This document shows, piece after piece, positions 8,991 through 16,102 of a stretch of DNA of 64,000 bases. A program made the position numbers and the translations under genes. The DNA is taken from contig QHVT01000018.1 of assembly GCA_003223645.1 (NCBI GenBank), positions 1 through 64,000 of the forward strand, given 5' to 3'. Numbering within the stretch: the first letter of the stretch is position 1; every line of letters starts with the position of its first letter. The DNA is from Acidobacteriota bacterium (GTDB taxonomy: Bacteria > Acidobacteriota > Thermoanaerobaculia > Gp7-AA8). The notes beneath the pieces are model-generated. The model did not search any database and was not told where the DNA came from. It saw only the letters and a program-made list of their open reading frames with translations.

Positions 8991-9766
8991 AGAGCCTTCG
9001 CCTCGTCCTTGATGTACTTCACGATCTCCGCGGCCGCGGCCTTTGCGTCGCTGCCGTCGATCTTGCGTCCGCCCGTTTTCTCGGCGGGCAGCTCGATCGA
9101 CACGACGTTCACGCGCTTGTTCAGCACGTCGGACTCGTCGAGGCCGAGGTCGGAGATCGACTTCGCGTCGACCGCGACTTTCTTCGCGGCCATGATGCCC
9201 TGCAGCTTCGCGTAGCGCGGCTCGTTGAGTCCCTTCTGCGCGGTGACGATCACCGGCAGGCCGGTCTCGAGTATTTCTTCCGCGCCTTCGATCTCACGAT
9301 GCGCGGTGACGTTTCCTTCGCCGAACTCGAGCTCCGTGACAACGTTGATCTGCGGATAGCCGAGGAGCTCCGCGAGCATGGGGCCGACCAGACCGTTGTC
9401 GGTGCCGACGCCCTGCTTGCCGAGAAACACGACGTCGTGGGGAATCGTCCTGATCGCGGCGGCGAGCACCTTCGCGATGCCGAGGGAGTCGGCGTCGCCG
9501 GACTCACCCTTCACGTGCATGGCCTTGTTCGCGCCGCGCGCGAGCGCCTCGCGCAGCGCCTGCTGCGCGCGATCGGGACCGAACGTCAGCACCGTGACGT
9601 CGCCGCCCTTCGCTTCCTTCAAACGGACGGCTGCCTCGAGCGCGATCTCGTCGTAAGGCGAGACGATGAACTTCAAACCGGTCTCATCGATTTTTTTGCC
9701 GCCGGCGGCAATCTTGATGCGCGACTCGGTATCGGGAACGTGGCTGATGCAGACGACGGAATTCAA
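8987..9766 (-). CDS. etfB: electron transfer flavoprotein beta subunit
   Basis: This is the AMP-binding partner of EtfA, 259 aa, full length. It opens with the expected VVCISHVPDTESRIKI, has the conserved VSPYDEIALEAAVRLKE segment and the EtfB signature VTAQKGLNEPRYAKLQGIMA. A good ribosome site (TGGAGGTC) lies eight bases before the ATG at 9766, and a recognisable sigma-70-like promoter lies upstream, so this is the first gene of a two-gene etfBA operon. The divergent neighbour is hfq. Confidence 0.96.
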   Translation of the reverse strand: MNSVVCISHVPDTESRIKIAAGGKKIDETGLKFIVSPYDEIALEAAVRLKEAKGGDVTVLTFGPDRAQQALREALARGANKAMHVKGESGDADSLGIAKVLAAAIRTIPHDVVFLGKQGVGTDNGLVGPMLAELLGYPQINVVTELEFGEGNVTAHREIEGAEEILETGLPVIVTAQKGLNEPRYAKLQGIMAAKKVAVDAKSISDLGLDESDVLNKRVNVVSIELPAEKTGGRKIDGSDAKAAAAEIVKYIKDEAKAL

Positions 9767-9792
9767 GCAGGACCTCCAAGGAATGGGGGCGT

Positions 9793-9820
9793 CATTCTAA
9801 CGGGGGTACCGTAAAACGCA
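9793..9820 (-). promoter_or_regulatory. putative etfBA promoter
   Basis: On the minus strand, TTGCGT (9820-9815) and TAGAAT (9798-9793) are separated by 16 bp. This resembles -35/-10 boxes about 26 nt upstream of the etfB start, leaving a normal leader with a Shine-Dalgarno site. Confidence 0.5.
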
Positions 9821-9954
9821 ACCACAGGCGACTCTCATGCGGAAGGCTTGGCCCGCCAACGCTGCCGGCCGTGCCGGCCTGACGGCATGCACTTCGCAAA
9901 CGTCCGCGAGAACAGCGGTTTTCCCCCACAGGCAAGCGAAACGGAGGGAGTGCA

Positions 9955-10338
9955 ATGACGATGTCGAGCAGGCCCGAGCTGGACGGTAATTTCACGCGCG
10001 AAAGACGTCCGTATCGCGCCTTCGAGGATTTCAGACGCACACGCGGCAACGGGAACGGGAATGGCCACGGCAACGGAAACGGCCATCACGCGCGCAATCA
10101 GAATCAGAACCCGAAAACGTCGCCGCCCGAGGCGACCAATGCCGAGAATTTCTATTACCTGAAGCAGATGAACTCGAAGACGCCGATGGTGATCATGCTC
10201 ACCGACGGTGAAGAAGTGCGCGGCTGGATCGAGTGGTACGACCGCAGCTGCTTGAAAGTGAATCGCGAAGGCGCGCCGAACCTGCTGATCCAGAAACACT
10301 GCATCAAGTATTTGTTCAAGCAGGAAGAGCTGGCGTAG
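9955..10338 (+). CDS. hfq: Hfq-like RNA chaperone with N-terminal extension
   Basis: The C-terminal half (about residues 64-124) is a bacterial Sm fold: NFYYLKQMNSKTPMVIMLTDG, then EVRGWIEWYDRSCLKV, then the Sm2 motif LIQKHCIKYLF, where Hfq usually has YKHAIS. Hfq hexamers bind sRNAs and A-rich mRNA. The first 60 residues are not part of the Sm fold. They are basic, then a low-complexity Gly/Asn/His stretch (residues 31-52), probably disordered and possibly RNA- or metal-binding. Classical Hfq proteins carry their disordered tail at the C-terminus instead. The ribosome site GGAGGGAG lies about five bases before ATG. Confidence that it is an Sm/Hfq protein is high; that it works as canonical Hfq is inferred. 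Confidence 0.85.
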   Translation: MTMSSRPELDGNFTRERRPYRAFEDFRRTRGNGNGNGHGNGNGHHARNQNQNPKTSPPEATNAENFYYLKQMNSKTPMVIMLTDGEEVRGWIEWYDRSCLKVNREGAPNLLIQKHCIKYLFKQEELA

Positions 10339-10346
10339 CCGTTCCC

Positions 10347-10458
10347 AGTTTATCCCGCGCGCAGACGCGGGATCTTTGGTGGCACCGCGCGGATCATGCC
10401 GAAAGATCGGGTCGGTGCGGTATGATAAGAGATCCCGCGTCTACGCGCGGGATAAACT
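10347..10458. repeat. 29-bp inverted repeat pair between hfq and pdxA
   Basis: Arms at 10347-10375 and 10430-10458 are reverse complements at 28 of 29 positions. Each begins (outer edge) AGTTTATCCCGCGCG. Each arm is itself a hairpin (ATCCCGCG...CGCGGGAT). The 54-bp centre has a weaker inverted pair (GCACCGCGCGGATC / GATCGGGTCGGTGC). The whole could fold as a cruciform or RNA structure, and it ends eight bases before the pdxA start codon, so it would form the 5' leader of pdxA. Confidence 0.85.
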
Positions 10459-10466
10459 GAGAGGTC

Positions 10467-11321
10467 GTGAAACCACTCGCCGTCACGATCGGCGATCCCG
10501 CGGGCATTGGTCCGGAGATCGTCGAGAAAGCGCTCGCGGACGCTCGCGTGCCGGCGCGGGTGTTCGGACGCGTGCCCGCGAACGTTCGCCACGGCGAGAT
10601 CTCCGCCGAGTATGGGCGCGTCGCGCTCGATGCCATCGACGACGCGCTGCGCGCGATCGCGAGCGGCGAATGTTCGGCGCTCGTCACCGCGCCGATTCAC
10701 AAGCAGTCGATCGCGCTCGCGGGCTCGCCGTTTCCCGGACACACGGAATTGCTCGCGGAACGTGCGGGCCTGCAACGCTACGCGCACGACTACGCGATGT
10801 ACTTCGACTCGCCGCGACTGCGCGTCGTGCTGCTCACGGTCCACGTTCCGCTTCGTGAGGCGATCGCGAACATCAACGAAGAATCGATCGCCGCACTCGC
10901 GAAGCTCACGAGCCGCGAGTACACGCGCCTGTACGGCAACGCGCCGCGCATCGCGGTCGCCGGCGTGAATCCGCACGCAGGTGAAGGGGGACGGTTCGGC
11001 GATGAGGAAACGGTCGTCGCCGGCGGCGTCGCGCTTGCGAAAACGAACGGCCTCGATGTCACCGGTCCCCATCCGCCCGACACCGTCTTCCTCTCCGCGA
11101 CGCGCGGCAGGTACGATGTCGTCATGGCGATGTATCACGACCAGGGCTTGATCCCGGTCAAGACGCTCGATTTCGAGCACTCCGTCAACGTGACCCTCGG
11201 CCTCCCCTATCTGCGCGTCTCCGTCGATCACGGAACGGCGTTCGACATCGCCGGCCAGGGCATCGCCGACGCGGCGCCGATGCGCTACGCCATCGATTGG
11301 GCGGCGAGGTTCGCGCGATGA
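10467..11321 (+). CDS. pdxA: 4-hydroxythreonine-4-phosphate dehydrogenase
   Basis: PdxA oxidises 4-phosphohydroxy-L-threonine in the DXP-dependent route to pyridoxal 5'-phosphate. Family motifs are intact: VTIGDPAGIGPEI at the start, VTAPIHKQSI, PGHTE (metal-ligand His), VNPHAGEGGRFG, and YHDQGLIPVK with HGTAFDIAG near the end. At 284 aa it is shorter than typical 320-330-residue enzymes; the region between residues 25 and 60 appears compact. The start is GTG with GAGAGG upstream; its leader contains a strong inverted repeat. The stop overlaps the start of a small membrane protein (ATGA), and surE and pcm follow on the same strand. Confidence 0.92.
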   Translation: MKPLAVTIGDPAGIGPEIVEKALADARVPARVFGRVPANVRHGEISAEYGRVALDAIDDALRAIASGECSALVTAPIHKQSIALAGSPFPGHTELLAERAGLQRYAHDYAMYFDSPRLRVVLLTVHVPLREAIANINEESIAALAKLTSREYTRLYGNAPRIAVAGVNPHAGEGGRFGDEETVVAGGVALAKTNGLDVTGPHPPDTVFLSATRGRYDVVMAMYHDQGLIPVKTLDFEHSVNVTLGLPYLRVSVDHGTAFDIAGQGIADAAPMRYAIDWAARFAR

Positions 11322-11470
11322 ACAAGTGGGGCGTTCGCATCGCCGGCATCCTGATCCTGCTGCTGCTCCTCTTCGTGCTCTCGTCGATGCGCCGCCAGCT
11401 GGAAGAGATCAAAGAGCAGCAGGACCTCGAGCGATCGACCACGACAGCAACGACGACGACGAAGCCGTGA
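11318..11470 (+). CDS. 50-aa single-pass membrane protein
   Basis: A short gene coupled to pdxA by an ATGA overlap. The product has a basic start (MNKWGVR), one strong membrane helix (IAGILILLLLLFVLSS), a charged, probably coiled segment (MRRQLEEIKEQQDLER) and a Thr-rich tail. The shape resembles small envelope anchor proteins, but no family is recognised. It lies 21 bp before surE. Confidence 0.65.
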   Translation: MNKWGVRIAGILILLLLLFVLSSMRRQLEEIKEQQDLERSTTTATTTTKP

Positions 11471-11491
11471 TGTAGGATCAACGCGCAAGCA

Positions 11492-12256
11492 ATGCCCCGC
11501 ATCCTGGTCACCAACGACGACGGCATCTACAGCGAAGGCCTGCGCAAGCTGGCCACCGTGTGCCGCCAGTTCGGCGACGTGACGATCGTCGCGCCGGACC
11601 GCGAGCAGAGCGCCGCGTCGCACGCGCTGACGCTAAACCGTCCGCTGCGGCTGATGCAGATCGAGGAAAACGAGTGGATCGTCGACGGCACGCCGAGCGA
11701 CTGCGTGAATCTCGCGGTGCTCAAGCTGATGAAGGAGAACCGCCCCGATCTCATCGTCTCCGGCATCAACTTCGGTCCGAACCTCGGCGACGACGTCACG
11801 TACTCCGGCACGATCTCGGCCGCGTTCGAAGGCGCGCTGCTGAACATCCCGTCGATCGCGTTCTCGGCGGTCATCGGCCATCACTTCTCGTTCGATCGCT
11901 GCGCGGCATTCGCGGGCGAGCTGACGCGCGTCGCGCTCGAACAGCATCGCGATCCGCAGATCATCCTCAACGTGAATTTCCCGGTGGAGTTCACGGGCGT
12001 GCGCGTGACGAAGCTCGGCAAGCGGATCTACTCCGAGGGCGTGATCGAGAGGAAGGACCCGCGCGGCAGGAAGTATTACTGGATCGGCGGAGAGCCGCCG
12101 ATCTGGCATCCCGGCGAAGGGACGGACTTCGAGGCCGTGCAGAGCGGATACGTCTCCATCACGCCGCTCCATCTCGATCTCACGCACCACGAATCGATCG
12201 CACGGCTCAAGCCGCTCGAGGAGATGCTTGGCAACTTCGCCGCCGCGCAGCGATGA
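11492..12256 (+). CDS. surE: 5'/3'-nucleotidase SurE
   Basis: SurE is a metal-dependent nucleoside-monophosphate phosphatase of stationary-phase survival. The N-terminal metal site NDDG is at residues 8-11. Further signature regions are APDREQSAASHALT, GTPSDCVNLA, VSGINFGPNLGDDVTYSGT and the late SITPL. Length (254 aa) is normal. A TAGGAT box lies 13 nt before the ATG (11473-11478), and no Shine-Dalgarno site is evident. It overlaps or adjoins pcm, the classical surE-pcm pairing linked to stress survival and protein repair. Confidence 0.95.
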   Translation: MPRILVTNDDGIYSEGLRKLATVCRQFGDVTIVAPDREQSAASHALTLNRPLRLMQIEENEWIVDGTPSDCVNLAVLKLMKENRPDLIVSGINFGPNLGDDVTYSGTISAAFEGALLNIPSIAFSAVIGHHFSFDRCAAFAGELTRVALEQHRDPQIILNVNFPVEFTGVRVTKLGKRIYSEGVIERKDPRGRKYYWIGGEPPIWHPGEGTDFEAVQSGYVSITPLHLDLTHHESIARLKPLEEMLGNFAAAQR

Positions 12257-12911
12257 CAAGAGCGACGAGCGCGGACTCGCGCATCAGCGCGCGCTGATGG
12301 TCGAGCGCCACGTCGCCGCGCGCGGCATCATCGACGAGCGGGTCCTGAAGGCGATGCGCGAAGTGCCGCGCCATCGCTTCGTGCCGCAGAACGTGGCCGC
12401 GAAAGCGTACGGCTCCGGCGCGCTGCCGATCGGCTTCAAGCAGACGATCTCGCAGCCGTACATCGTCGCGAAGATGATCGAGCTGCTCGAGCTGAAGGGC
12501 ACGGAGAAAGTGCTCGAGATTGGCACGGGAACGGGATATCAGGCAGTGGTGCTGTCGAAGCTGTGCGCGAAAGTCTTTTCCATCGAACGAGTCAACGAGC
12601 TGGCGCTCAAGGCGTCGGAGATTTTTCGCGAGCTGAAGATTCACAACGCCTCGGTGAAAGTGTTCGACGGGACCTACGGCTGGTCGGACCAGGCGCCGTT
12701 CGATCGCATCATCGTCGCGGCGGCCGCGCCGGAAGTGCCGGAGCCGCTCGTGCAACAGCTCGCGCGCACGGGACGAATGATCATTCCGATCGGACCGGAA
12801 GGACGCCAGCGACTAGCGCGCGTCATCCGCGTCGGGACCGGAATCAAGATCGAAGACTGCGGCAGCGCCGAGTTCGTACCGCTGGTGGGGAAATTCGGCT
12901 GGCCCGGCTAA
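12228..12911 (+). CDS. pcm: protein-L-isoaspartate O-methyltransferase
   Basis: Pcm uses S-adenosylmethionine to methylate abnormal isoaspartyl residues and start their repair. The fold begins with MVERHVAARGI and has the family run PRHRFVP, GSGALPIGFKQTISQP, the SAM-binding motif VLEIGTGTGYQAVVL, and IIVAAAAPEVPEPL. Two starts are possible. TTG at 12228 has GAGGAG four bases upstream and overlaps surE by 29 bp. ATG at 12297 matches the usual start of homologues but has no ribosome site. I list the longer form; the extra 23 residues are uncertain. Confidence 0.93.
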   Translation: MATSPPRSDDKSDERGLAHQRALMVERHVAARGIIDERVLKAMREVPRHRFVPQNVAAKAYGSGALPIGFKQTISQPYIVAKMIELLELKGTEKVLEIGTGTGYQAVVLSKLCAKVFSIERVNELALKASEIFRELKIHNASVKVFDGTYGWSDQAPFDRIIVAAAAPEVPEPLVQQLARTGRMIIPIGPEGRQRLARVIRVGTGIKIEDCGSAEFVPLVGKFGWPG

Positions 12912-12933
12912 GACATCAAAGCATGGTGCAGCG

Positions 12934-13380
12934 ATGAGAGTCCGCACGCTGCTCTGGTTCACCGCAATCGTGTCGTCGATTCTCGGCGCGTTGATCGTCT
13001 ATCTCGTTCTCTCCGTTCCGAACGATCTGCGCGCCGACGCGCTGATGAAAGAAGCGCGCAAAGACATCACCGCCGGCAACTCATCGAAAGCGCGCGACTC
13101 ACTCACGAAAATCGTGCAGCAGTACCCGCGCACCGACGCCGCGGCCGCCGCGACCGTCGCGCTCGTGTCGCTCGCCAACAAAGAACACGAAGACCTCGCG
13201 CGCTCCGTCAGCGCGCTACGCAAACAACACGACGAGCAGGCGAAGCTCATCACCGACCTGCAGAAAAACGTGACCGACATTCGCAACGCGCCGCCGAAAG
13301 TCGTGACCGTGACGGCGCCGCCGCCCGCGCCGAAAAAGAAGGCGCCGCCCAAGAAATCTGTGCGGCGGCGAAGGCGATAG
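12934..13380 (+). CDS. membrane-anchored coiled-coil protein, 148 aa
   Basis: There is one N-terminal membrane helix (residues about 6-28), then a helical region reading like a single TPR-type hairpin (MKEARKDITAGNSSKARDSL, VQQYPRTDAAAAA) and a coiled-coil stretch (KQHDEQAKLITDLQKNVTDI). The tail is low-complexity Pro/Lys/Arg (PPPAPKKKAPPKK then five Arg), which may contact nucleic acid, lipid or peptidoglycan. It resembles small accessory proteins of cell-envelope complexes but no family is assigned. It follows pcm by 22 bp, so it is probably in the pdxA-surE-pcm operon. Confidence 0.7.
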   Translation: MRVRTLLWFTAIVSSILGALIVYLVLSVPNDLRADALMKEARKDITAGNSSKARDSLTKIVQQYPRTDAAAAATVALVSLANKEHEDLARSVSALRKQHDEQAKLITDLQKNVTDIRNAPPKVVTVTAPPPAPKKKAPPKKSVRRRRR

Positions 13381-13535
13381 CGGCTGCGCTGATAGCGGCT
13401 TCGCTGTGGGCAGCTGCGCTGATGGCCCCGCCCGCCCGCTCTCTGCCTTCTGCCTTCTGCCTTCTGCCTTCTGCCTTCCGCCATCCGCCATCCGCCCACC
13501 GCCATCCGCGCAGCCGCCATCCAGCGAAGCTGCCA
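13376..13535. repeat. heptamer-repeat palindromic array upstream of acylphosphatase
   Basis: The left side is made of GCGGCTGCGCTGATAGCGGC-type units. The right side is tandem heptamers TGCCTTC (five times, then CGCCATC variants) closing with CATCCAGCGAAGCTGCC. The block abuts the TACAAT box of the next gene. Sister arrays lie at 26054-26222 and 28237-28380, each in the same position relative to a gene. Confidence 0.8.
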
Positions 13536-13541
13536 TACAAT
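13536..13541 (+). promoter_or_regulatory. -10-like box TACAAT, 9 nt before acyP start
   Basis: TACAAT is followed by nine pyrimidine-rich bases and ATG at 13551. The leader has no Shine-Dalgarno sequence, so leaderless initiation is plausible. Confidence 0.5.
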
Positions 13542-13550
13542 CCCCCAACC

Positions 13551-13826
13551 ATGAAAGAACAGCGGCACATGGTCATCCACGGAAAAGTCCAGGGCGTGGG
13601 CTATCGCTTTTTCGCGACGCGCGTGGCGCGGCGGATGGGTCTGAAGGGCTGGATCCAGAACAATCGCGACGGCTCGGTCGAAGCGCTCGTCGAAGGCGAG
13701 AAAAAAGCGATCGACGAATGGATCGAGGAGCTGAAGGAAGGGCCGCGCTACGCGGAAGTGACGAGGATCGATCAGGAGTCGAAAGAGTTCAGCGGCCGCC
13801 TGCCCGACTTCGACGTGAAATTCTGA
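13551..13826 (+). CDS. acyP: acylphosphatase
   Basis: A small cytosolic enzyme of 91 aa that hydrolyses acyl phosphates. The catalytic Arg is in GKVQGVGYRFF (R19) and the catalytic Asn in GWIQNNRDGSVEA (N37), both in their standard contexts, and length matches the family. The start was chosen at the ATG after the TACAAT box; the longer frame upstream is repeat sequence. The TGA shares one base with the apt start (TGATG), so acyP and apt are translationally coupled. Confidence 0.95.
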   Translation: MKEQRHMVIHGKVQGVGYRFFATRVARRMGLKGWIQNNRDGSVEALVEGEKKAIDEWIEELKEGPRYAEVTRIDQESKEFSGRLPDFDVKF

Positions 13827-14347
13827 TGAACCTGGAACAACTGGCGAGCTACATCCGCGACATCCCCGACTTCCCGAAGCCGGGCATCATCTTCAAAGAC
13901 ATCACTCCCCTCCTGCGCGACCCCGAGGCGATGGCGGCGGCGTGCGAGCTGCTCGCGGAACCGTTTCGCGACTCCGGCGTCACCGCGGTCGCGGCGATCG
14001 AGTCGCGCGGCTTCATCTTCGGCAGCGTCGTCGCGCAGCACCTCGGCGCCGGCTTCGTTCCGATCCGCAAGCCCAACAAACTGCCGTACACGCGACGCCG
14101 CCACGAATACGTTCTCGAATACGGCAGCGACGCACTCGAGATTCACGACGACGCGCTGACGGCGGACGATCGCGTGCTCGTCGTCGACGATCTGCTCGCC
14201 ACCGGCGGCACCGTCGGCGCCGCGACGCACCTCATTCGCGGATTCGACGCCACGCTCGTCGGCATCGCCACCGTCATCGAACTGGAATTCCTCGGCGGCC
14301 GTCAGAAGCTCGACGGCGTGACCGTGCACTCGATTCTCCGGTATTAG
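13826..14347 (+). CDS. apt: adenine phosphoribosyltransferase
   Basis: Apt salvages adenine with PRPP to AMP. The protein is 173 aa, the standard length. Signature parts are PDFPKPGIIFKDITPLL at the N-terminus, AIESRGFIFG, RKPNKLP (hood loop) and the PRPP-binding motif VLVVDDLLATGGT at about residues 117-129. It overlaps the acylphosphatase stop by one base and is followed by a hairpin repeat. Confidence 0.96.
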   Translation: MNLEQLASYIRDIPDFPKPGIIFKDITPLLRDPEAMAAACELLAEPFRDSGVTAVAAIESRGFIFGSVVAQHLGAGFVPIRKPNKLPYTRRRHEYVLEYGSDALEIHDDALTADDRVLVVDDLLATGGTVGAATHLIRGFDATLVGIATVIELEFLGGRQKLDGVTVHSILRY

Positions 14348-14415
14348 AGCCTCCAGGCCTCCTGGCCTCCTGGCCTCCTAGGCTCCTGGAGGAAGCTACA
14401 TGGGAGGGCAGGAGG
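14347..14415. repeat. palindromic GCCTCCTGGCCTCCT repeat after apt
   Basis: Repeats of GGCCTCCT on the left (four near-copies) pair with CTGGAGGAAG and GGGAGGGCAGGAGGC on the right. It is a hairpin in the apt-to-CBS gap, probably a terminator or another member of the dispersed short tandem palindromes. Confidence 0.7.
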
Positions 14416-14487
14416 CTGCTAAGGTTTGAAGTTCGAGGGAACGATCAATGCATTCGGCACCGTAGCCCGGAAAAAGAAGGAGCGGAG

Positions 14488-14928
14488 ATGAAGCAGATCG
14501 CGGACATCATCGAGGACCAGGTGCTCACCGTCATCGACCCGAGCCTCACCGTCCGCAACGCCGCGCAGAAAATGGTCGAGAAAAACATCGGCGCCGTGGC
14601 CGTCGTCGAAGCCGGCAAGCTCGCCGGCATCTTCTCCGAGCGCGATCTCATGGCGCGCGTCGTCGCGAAGGGGCTCGATCCCGACGGCACGAAAGTCTTC
14701 GACGTGATGTCGAAGGACCTCGTCATCGCCGAGCCGACCGACGCGCTCGACGACGCGCTGGAGAAGATGTACTCGATCCACGCGCGGCACCTGCCGGTCG
14801 TCGACAACGGAAAGCTCGTCGGCATGGTGTCGATCCGCGATTTGCTGGAAGTCGATGACGCGCAGCAGCGCGCGAAGGCGAAGTTTTTGCGGGAGTTGGT
14901 GACATACTCGCCGGATTACGACAGCTGA
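14488..14928 (+). CDS. CBS-domain pair protein
   Basis: A 146-residue stand-alone Bateman module. The first CBS motif covers about residues 8-65 (LTVRNAAQKMVEKNIGAVAVV, LAGIFSERDLMARVV) and the second about 72-130 (MSKDLVIAEPTDALDDALEKM, HLPVVDNGKLVGMVSIRDLL). Such proteins bind AMP, ATP or SAM and act as energy sensors for partner proteins; the partner is not evident here. The ribosome site AGGAGCGGAG lies directly before the ATG at 14488. Confidence 0.93.
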   Translation: MKQIADIIEDQVLTVIDPSLTVRNAAQKMVEKNIGAVAVVEAGKLAGIFSERDLMARVVAKGLDPDGTKVFDVMSKDLVIAEPTDALDDALEKMYSIHARHLPVVDNGKLVGMVSIRDLLEVDDAQQRAKAKFLRELVTYSPDYDS

Positions 14929-15006
14929 TAGGACAGATAGGACCAATAGGACTTATAGGACCTTCGTCCTATGGGTCCTATTCGTCCTATCTGTCCTATT
15001 CGTCCT
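14926..15006. repeat. ATAGGAC / GTCCTAT tandem palindrome
   Basis: Four ATAGGAC units (8-10 bp period) on the left are mirrored by five GTCCTAT units on the right around a CTTC loop, forming one long hairpin. It lies exactly between the convergent CBS-protein gene and the 79-aa gene, where it could stop transcription from both sides. Confidence 0.85.
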
Positions 15007-15244
15007 ACGCCTCGTACCTCAATTTCAACCGCAATCCCATCGACTCCGCATCCGTGTGCGCGCCGGGCGCGAGCTCGAATGCGTCGTCGGTGCTGTGCGC
15101 GCCGCCCAACAGCAGGCAGAGCCGCGCCAGCTCTTTGAACGACGCGGCCGCGGCTTCGATCACAATCTCGTTGTTCTCGATGCGCACGTTGATCGGATCG
15201 CGCGCGAGTCCTTCCAGCGCCATCATCGCGAGGTCGTAGTTCAT
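15005..15244 (-). CDS. hypothetical protein, 79 aa
   Basis: A small protein starting MNYDLAMMALEGLARDP with GAGGAA just before the ATG. The pattern of an early beta-strand (NVRIENNEIVIEA), a helix (SFKELARLCLLLGG), a His/Asp-containing loop and a final strand (GLRLKLRYEA) faintly resembles Imm32-like small proteins. No toxin gene is adjacent, so I assign no function. Confidence 0.6.
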   Translation of the reverse strand: MNYDLAMMALEGLARDPINVRIENNEIVIEAAAASFKELARLCLLLGGAHSTDDAFELAPGAHTDAESMGLRLKLRYEA

Positions 15245-15252
15245 ATTTCCTC

Positions 15253-15324
15253 GGTTGCGCAGTTGCGCGGTTGCTCGGTTGCGCGGCACTCGTCTTTACC
15301 GCGACCGCGTAACCGCGCAACTGA
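15253..15324. repeat. intergenic palindromic repeat, TTGCGCGGTTGC family
   Basis: Arms built from GGTTGCGCAGTTGCGCGG and ACCGCGACCGCGTAACCGCG form a hairpin in the gap between two minus-strand genes. It is the third copy of the family also seen at 3625-3691 and 7890-8047. Confidence 0.75.
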
Positions 15325-15735
15325 TTATTCATCCTCTCCGCGATAGCTCACGGAATTGCGCTCGGTTTCCTGCAGGTGAACTTCGTATAGCTGGCCGTGC
15401 GGAATCGCCGGCGCGAGCTGCTGCCAGAATGCGCGCGCGAGGTTTTCCGCGGTCGGGACCATGCCGCGCAGGAAGTCGACGTCTTCGTTGAGATTGCGGT
15501 GGTCGACGCGATCGATGACGCGCTCGCGCATCACGTCCTTCAGCTCCTTGAGATCGATCACCATGCCGGTGTCGGGATCGATCGTGCCGCGCACGCTCAC
15601 CTCGAGCCCGTAGTTATGGCCGTGGCCGCCCGGGTTGTCGCACTTTCCGTAGGTTTTGCGGTTCCAGGCCTCGTCGCGGTTCGGATTGTGCAACCGATGA
15701 GCCGCGGAGAACGTGAGTCGTGCGGTGATGATCAT
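15325..15735 (-). CDS. 6-pyruvoyltetrahydropterin synthase / QueD-like protein
   Basis: A 136-residue T-fold enzyme. Zinc ligands are the His in FSAAHRLHNP and the two in GGHGHNY; the catalytic Cys is in YGKCDNPGG; the Asp/His relay is in DHRNLNE; the pterin-anchoring Glu is in LQETERNSVSY. The Cys and spacing fit both QueD (6-carboxytetrahydropterin synthase, queuosine route) and PTPS. No other queuosine or folate gene lies nearby to decide. The ATG at 15735 is preceded by CATAAT with a nine-base gap and no Shine-Dalgarno site. Confidence 0.88.
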   Translation of the reverse strand: MIITARLTFSAAHRLHNPNRDEAWNRKTYGKCDNPGGHGHNYGLEVSVRGTIDPDTGMVIDLKELKDVMRERVIDRVDHRNLNEDVDFLRGMVPTAENLARAFWQQLAPAIPHGQLYEVHLQETERNSVSYRGEDE

Positions 15736-15744
15736 TCGCGATTC

Positions 15745-15750
15745 ATTATG
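15745..15750 (-). promoter_or_regulatory. -10-like box CATAAT, 9 nt before the PTPS/QueD start
   Basis: The box overlaps the start codon of the divergent 87-aa gene (ATG 15748-15750). The two start codons are only 12 bp apart, so the promoter of each gene must lie at least partly inside the other gene. Confidence 0.45.
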
Positions 15751-16011
15751 AACGAGCAGCTCACCATCGTCTGCCACAACGGCGTGTTCGTCCTGCCGGA
15801 AGCGGTTTACAAATCGCTTGCCTCATTCGCGCGCAACGACTTCATCTACATCCGCGAGGACGAGGACGCGCTCCTGATCTCGACGATCCCGATCGCCGAC
15901 GGACGCCGCCGCGTGCTGCACATGCGCCTGCGCGCGCCGATGTTCCGCAACGCGCGCCAGCTGGCGATCGTCGACTTCCGCGACGCGGTGCGCGTGATGC
16001 CGCTGGTCTGA
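15748..16011 (+). CDS. hypothetical protein, 87 aa
   Basis: A small protein with alternating hydrophobic pattern (TIVCHNGVFVLPEAVYKSL, NDFIYIREDEDALLISTI, RQLAIVDFRDAVRVMPL), probably a compact alpha/beta or beta-barrel domain. No family recognised. Its ATG was chosen because the longer frame runs antisense through the divergent QueD-like gene. The gene is followed by 91 bp without features and then a convergent gene. Confidence 0.6.
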   Translation: MNEQLTIVCHNGVFVLPEAVYKSLASFARNDFIYIREDEDALLISTIPIADGRRRVLHMRLRAPMFRNARQLAIVDFRDAVRVMPLV

Positions 16012-16102
16012 GTCTCCGGGCCTCCCGATAGTTCCCGGCAAGCCAGAATCTTGTGTAAACGCTTCCTAAACAACGACGCCCGAGGCGCGTCGCACCCGAG
16101 CT

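Noticed and set aside
13406-13825. N-terminal extensions of acylphosphatase and Apt through the heptamer array
   Set aside because: The extensions translate repeat DNA (SAFCLLPSAFC...) and the genuine starts follow a TACAAT box or a coupled stop.
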